Below, one piece after another: positions 11,064 to 13,433 of a stretch of DNA of 13,433 nt; position 1 is the stretch's first letter, and each line of letters opens with the position of its first letter. The position numbers and the translations under genes were made by a program. The stretch is from BP-191 sp035940575 (lineage in GTDB: Bacteria; Actinomycetota; Actinomycetes; BP-191). The DNA is taken from the NCBI GenBank assembly GCA_035940575.1, contig DASZER010000021.1, positions 1-13,433 on the forward strand, read 5' to 3'. The notes beneath the pieces were generated by a model. The model saw only the letters and a program-made list of their open reading frames with translations, made no database searches and was not told where the DNA came from.

Positions 11064-11837
11064 GTGCTGACCGAGGAGATGACCACGACCGAGCCGATGG
11101 ACGTCGAGGACGAGCTCCGCCTGGAGCCGTCGTGGCGTTCGGACATGACCGTCGAGCTCGTGAAGTCCAACGCGAGCGACAACGACGTGATCTGGGCCGC
11201 GCGCGTGTCCACCGCCGGCGAGAAGTCGATCGAGGCGATGACCGAGGACCCGGAGCGGTCCAGGGGCCTGGTCAACTACCTGATGCGCGAGCGCCACGGC
11301 AGCCCGTTCGAGCACAACTCGATGACGTTCCTGATCTCGGCGCCGATCTTCGTGTTCCGGGAGTTCCACAGGCACCGCATCGGGTGGTCGTACAACGAGT
11401 CCTCCGGGCGCTACCGCGAGCTGGAGCCGGTGTTCTACGTCCCCGGCGCCGACCGCAAGCTCGTGCAGGAGGGCAAGACCGGCCACTACGTGTTCGTGGA
11501 CGGCACGCCCGAGCAGCACGAGACCGTCGTCGAGGCGACGAAGGAGGCCTGCGTCACGGCGTACCGCGCGTACCAGCGGATGCTGCGCGCCGGCGTCGCC
11601 CGCGAGGTCGCGCGCGGCGTGCTGCCGGTGGCGACGTACTCCTCGATGTACGCGACGTGCAACGCCCGCTCGCTGATGTCGTTCCTGTCGCTGCGCACCA
11701 AGCGCGAGGACTCGACGTTCCCCTCGTACCCGCAGCGCGAGATCGAGATGGTCGGCGAGGCGATGGAGGCCGAGTGGGCCCGCCTCATGCCGATCACGCA
11801 CGCGGCGTTCGACCGCAACGGGCGCGTCTCGCCGTAG
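11064..11837 (+). CDS. thyX: FAD-dependent thymidylate synthase ThyX
   Basis: A 257-residue flavoenzyme that makes dTMP from dUMP with methylene-tetrahydrofolate and NADPH, unrelated to ThyA. The ThyX signature RHR-x7-S is at 103-113 (RHRIGWSYNES), followed by SGRYREL. Other family segments are SPFEHNSMTFLISAPIFVFREFHRH (80-104), YSSMYATCNARSLMSFLSLR (192-211) and the C-terminal GEAMEAEWARLMPITHAAFDRNGR. The GTG at 11064 is the first in-frame start after a -10-like box and probably begins a leaderless mRNA; internal ATGs at 11079 and 11097 are alternatives that would remove 5-11 non-conserved residues. The protein works as a flavin-containing tetramer in the cytosol. In several actinobacteria thyX sits close to dapB and dapA; here a five-gene opposite-strand block lies between dapB and thyX. 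Confidence 0.97.
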   Translation: MLTEEMTTTEPMDVEDELRLEPSWRSDMTVELVKSNASDNDVIWAARVSTAGEKSIEAMTEDPERSRGLVNYLMRERHGSPFEHNSMTFLISAPIFVFREFHRHRIGWSYNESSGRYRELEPVFYVPGADRKLVQEGKTGHYVFVDGTPEQHETVVEATKEACVTAYRAYQRMLRAGVAREVARGVLPVATYSSMYATCNARSLMSFLSLRTKREDSTFPSYPQREIEMVGEAMEAEWARLMPITHAAFDRNGRVSP

Positions 11838-11862
11838 CAACCTTTCCGGCTCGCGTGCCGTA
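11837..11862 (+). promoter_or_regulatory. Probable ECF (SigE-family) promoter of the sigma factor gene
   Basis: GCAACC (11837-11842) overlaps the last base of the thyX stop, and CGTA (11859-11862) follows after 16 bases. This fits the AACC-N16-CGT layout of ECF promoters. It ends eight bases before the ATG at 11871, so the mRNA would start close to the start codon. Positive self-control by the encoded sigma factor is the natural reading but is inferred. Confidence 0.5.
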
Positions 11863-11870
11863 GTAGGGGC

Positions 11871-12398
11871 ATGAGCCGCGACGAGGAGTTCAGGGCGTAC
11901 GTCACGTCCGCCCGCCCGTCGCTCCTGCGGGCGGCCACGCTGCTCGCGGCGGGGGACGCGCACCTGGCCGAGGACGTCGTGCAGACGTCCCTGACGAAGC
12001 TGTACGTCGCCTGGCCGCGCGTACGCCGCGAGGGTCCCGACCGCTACGTGCGGCGCATCCTCGTCAACGCGTTCACCGACGAGACGCGCCGCCCCTCCTG
12101 GCGCCGCGAACGCTCCTCCGCCGAGCTGCCCGACGTGGCCGCCGCCGACCCGCGGTCGCCGGAGGACAAGGACGCCGTACGCCGCGCGCTCGCCGCGCTG
12201 CCCCCGCGCATGCGGGCGGCCGTGGTGCTGCGCTACTGGCTGGAGCTCGACGTCGCGGAGACCGCGTCGGCGCTCGGGTGCGGCCAGGGCACCGTGAAGA
12301 GCCAGACCGCGCGCGGCCTCGACCGGCTGCGCGAGCTGCTCGGCCCGCTGGACGAGCCGGCCGAGCCCACCCCCACTCCGACGAGGAGCATGCCGTGA
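11871..12398 (+). CDS. SigE-family ECF RNA polymerase sigma factor
   Basis: A 175-residue group 4 sigma factor. Region 2 spans about 7-75 (FRAYVTSARPSLLRAATLLA, then GDAHLAEDVVQTSLTKLYVAW), with the SigE-family form of the region 2 helices and YVRRILVNAFTDETRR at its end. A short acidic linker follows (80-100), then region 4 (about 103-157: LAALPPRMRAAVVLRYWLEL, then DVAETASALGCGQGTVKSQTARGLDRLREL). The C-terminal 20 residues are Pro/Glu/Thr rich. It should direct RNA polymerase to stress-type promoters; its own upstream boxes (11837-11862) are a likely target. The ATG at 11871 has no spaced Shine-Dalgarno, consistent with a leaderless transcript. The stop overlaps the start of the next gene (GTGA), the usual coupling of a sigma factor with its anti-sigma partner. 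Confidence 0.93.
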   Translation: MSRDEEFRAYVTSARPSLLRAATLLAAGDAHLAEDVVQTSLTKLYVAWPRVRREGPDRYVRRILVNAFTDETRRPSWRRERSSAELPDVAAADPRSPEDKDAVRRALAALPPRMRAAVVLRYWLELDVAETASALGCGQGTVKSQTARGLDRLRELLGPLDEPAEPTPTPTRSMP

Positions 12399-13075
12399 CC
12401 GACCTCCGTTCCGCCCTCAGCCGCGTCGCGCCGCCGGTCGCCGCCGACCCGCGCGCCGCCGATGCCGACCTCGCGCGCGGCCGCTCGGCACTGCGCAGGC
12501 GGCGTACCGCCAGGGGCGCGGGCGCGCTCGTGCTCGTGACCGCCGCCGCGGGCGTCGTACGCAACGCCGGTCCCGTCGCCGACCGGGCGCCGTCCGCCGC
12601 GCCGACGACCGCCGCCCCGGCCACCACGACGCCGGGCCCCGCGCCGACGACGCCGACGGTGAGCGCCGCGGGCGTGCGGCTGGTGGCGTTCAACGGCAGC
12701 CAACCCTCCGGCTACCAGGTCGCGTACGTCCCGAAGGGCTGGGAGATCCAGGCCGCGTACCCGCTGGCCATGGTCATCGCGCCCATCGGGTTCCCCGACA
12801 GGGAGCAGTACTCGTTCGAGGGCAAGCTCGTCGTGATGCTGAGGTCGTCCTCCGACACCGGCGACCCGGCCGGCACGCCGGTCAAGGTCGGCAAGGGCAC
12901 CGGCTACGCGAACCACAACGCCGGGGGCGGCGTGACCGTGCTGACGTACCGCGACACGCGCGGGAACTGGGTGCAGGTCCAGGCGCCGTCGACGCTCGGC
13001 TGGTCCGACGCGGAGCTCGCGCGGTTCGCCGAGGGCGTCGTCGTCACCGGCAACGCCGTCGCCGGCCTCGGCTGA
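12395..13075 (+). CDS. Putative membrane-anchored anti-sigma factor partner of the SigE-family sigma
   Basis: A 226-residue protein beginning at GTG 12395, which overlaps the sigma factor stop by four bases and has AGGAG six bases upstream. Residues 1-40 are a charged cytosolic part (MTDLRSALSRVAPPV, then ADADLARGRSALRRRR), of the kind found in companions of SigE-family sigma factors. A short hydrophobic segment (about 41-55, GAGALVLVTAAAGVV) may span the membrane, though it is at the lower length limit. A Pro/Thr/Ala linker (65-90) and an outer domain (92-226) follow. No HxxxCxxC zinc anti-sigma motif is present, and the protein has no cysteine. By position it should hold the sigma factor inactive until an outside signal arrives. 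The outer domain is not recognised. Confidence 0.78.
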   Translation: MTDLRSALSRVAPPVAADPRAADADLARGRSALRRRRTARGAGALVLVTAAAGVVRNAGPVADRAPSAAPTTAAPATTTPGPAPTTPTVSAAGVRLVAFNGSQPSGYQVAYVPKGWEIQAAYPLAMVIAPIGFPDREQYSFEGKLVVMLRSSSDTGDPAGTPVKVGKGTGYANHNAGGGVTVLTYRDTRGNWVQVQAPSTLGWSDAELARFAEGVVVTGNAVAGLG

Positions 13076-13108
13076 CCCCGGCCCGACCACGGCTCGCCAC
13101 GACCCGAC

Positions 13109-13114
13109 CACAAT
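13109..13114 (+). promoter_or_regulatory. Candidate -10 hexamer of the phosphotransferase gene (leaderless)
   Basis: CACAAT, four of six matches to TATAAT, ends six bases before the GTG at 13121, and no Shine-Dalgarno is present. The same hexamer precedes the secreted-protein gene at 1812. No -35 is evident. Confidence 0.3.
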
Positions 13115-13120
13115 GGCCGG

Positions 13121-13433
13121 GTGACCGAGGGCCCTCTCGACGGCGGCGGGCGCACCGACGTCCGCCGCCGCGGCGGCGTCGTCCTGCGCCCGGCGCGGCC
13201 GTGGAGCCGTACCGTCGTCGCGCTGCTGCGCCACCTCGCCGACGCCGGCTACGAGGGCTCGCCGCGCCCGGCCAGCGACGGGTTCGCCGACGACGGGCGC
13301 GAGGCGCTGCTCTGGGTCGACGGCGAGGAGCCGCCGGCGTGCTGGACCGCCGAGGCGGCGTACGAGGTCGGCAGGCTCGTCCGCGGGCTGCACGACGCGA
13401 CGCGGTCGTTCGTGCCGCCGGCCGACGCGGTGT
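13121..13433 (+). CDS. APH-type phosphotransferase family protein (N-terminal part)
   Basis: The gene starts at GTG 13121 and runs off the window after 104 codons, so only the N-lobe is seen. The sequence GGGRTDVRRRGGVVLRPARPWSRTVVALLRHL (8-39), then GYEGSPRP, ALLWVDGEE and the end VGRLVRGLHDATRSFVPP, is typical of the aminoglycoside/choline phosphotransferase-like kinases abundant in actinobacteria. The conserved pieces are the RR..G.VLRP.RPW opening, the hinge-like LLWVDGE, and the LHDA helix that precedes the catalytic loop in these proteins. The catalytic HGD..P.N and DWE motifs would lie beyond the window. The substrate is unknown; most members are not resistance enzymes. It starts 45 bases after the anti-sigma gene, possibly from its own leaderless transcript. 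Confidence 0.8.
   Translation, partial: MTEGPLDGGGRTDVRRRGGVVLRPARPWSRTVVALLRHLADAGYEGSPRPASDGFADDGREALLWVDGEEPPACWTAEAAYEVGRLVRGLHDATRSFVPPADAV

Noticed and set aside
12233..13393. 386-codon minus-strand frame over the anti-sigma gene
   Set aside because: Shadow of the anti-sigma and kinase coding regions; no domain, with Gly/Arg runs.

Overview
The window is a very GC-rich chromosomal segment (third codon positions almost all G or C) from an actinobacterium. The core order ribF - rpsO - pnp - M16 peptidase - dapB, followed by thyX on the same strand, is the arrangement known from Streptomyces and Mycobacterium. A SigE-family ECF sigma factor and several start codons lying 6-8 bases after a -10-like hexamer (candidate leaderless mRNAs) fit the same phylum. 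I cannot assign a genus. I see no rRNA, tRNA, insertion sequence, CRISPR array or prophage gene.

Layout. (1) 1-1025, + strand: the end of a LivG-type and a complete LivF-type ABC ATPase of a branched-chain amino acid importer. (2) 1042-1812, - strand: three consecutive small secreted proteins with four spaced cysteines each. (3) 1850-3268, + strand: ribF (FMN/FAD synthesis) and a receiver-only response regulator preceded by a DosR/OsdR-like palindrome. (4) 3414-8644, + strand: rpsO with a structured leader, a spacer rich in stem-loops, pnp with its Shine-Dalgarno inside a hairpin, an M16 metallopeptidase that probably starts at CTG inside the end of pnp, dapB (lysine/diaminopimelate pathway), and a two-helix membrane protein with a TPR-like tail. 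The last four are nearly contiguous or overlapping and look like one operon. (5) 8606-10936, - strand: a five-gene block. In transcription order it holds two more secreted cysteine-rich proteins, a protein joining a sigma-70 region 4-like helix-turn-helix to a membrane segment and a cysteine-bearing outer domain, a four-helix membrane protein, and a DUF2277 protein. (6) 11064-13433, + strand: thyX (FAD-dependent thymidylate synthase), an ECF sigma factor with its membrane-bound putative anti-sigma partner, and the start of an APH-type phosphotransferase cut by the window edge.

The housekeeping part covers flavin cofactors, translation and RNA turnover, lysine biosynthesis and dTMP synthesis; RibF supplies the FAD that ThyX needs. 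The least explained material is the family of five secreted cysteine proteins, split between blocks 2 and 5, and the membrane-tethered sigma-region-4-like protein encoded just downstream of two of them. Together these are the best candidates for something undescribed.
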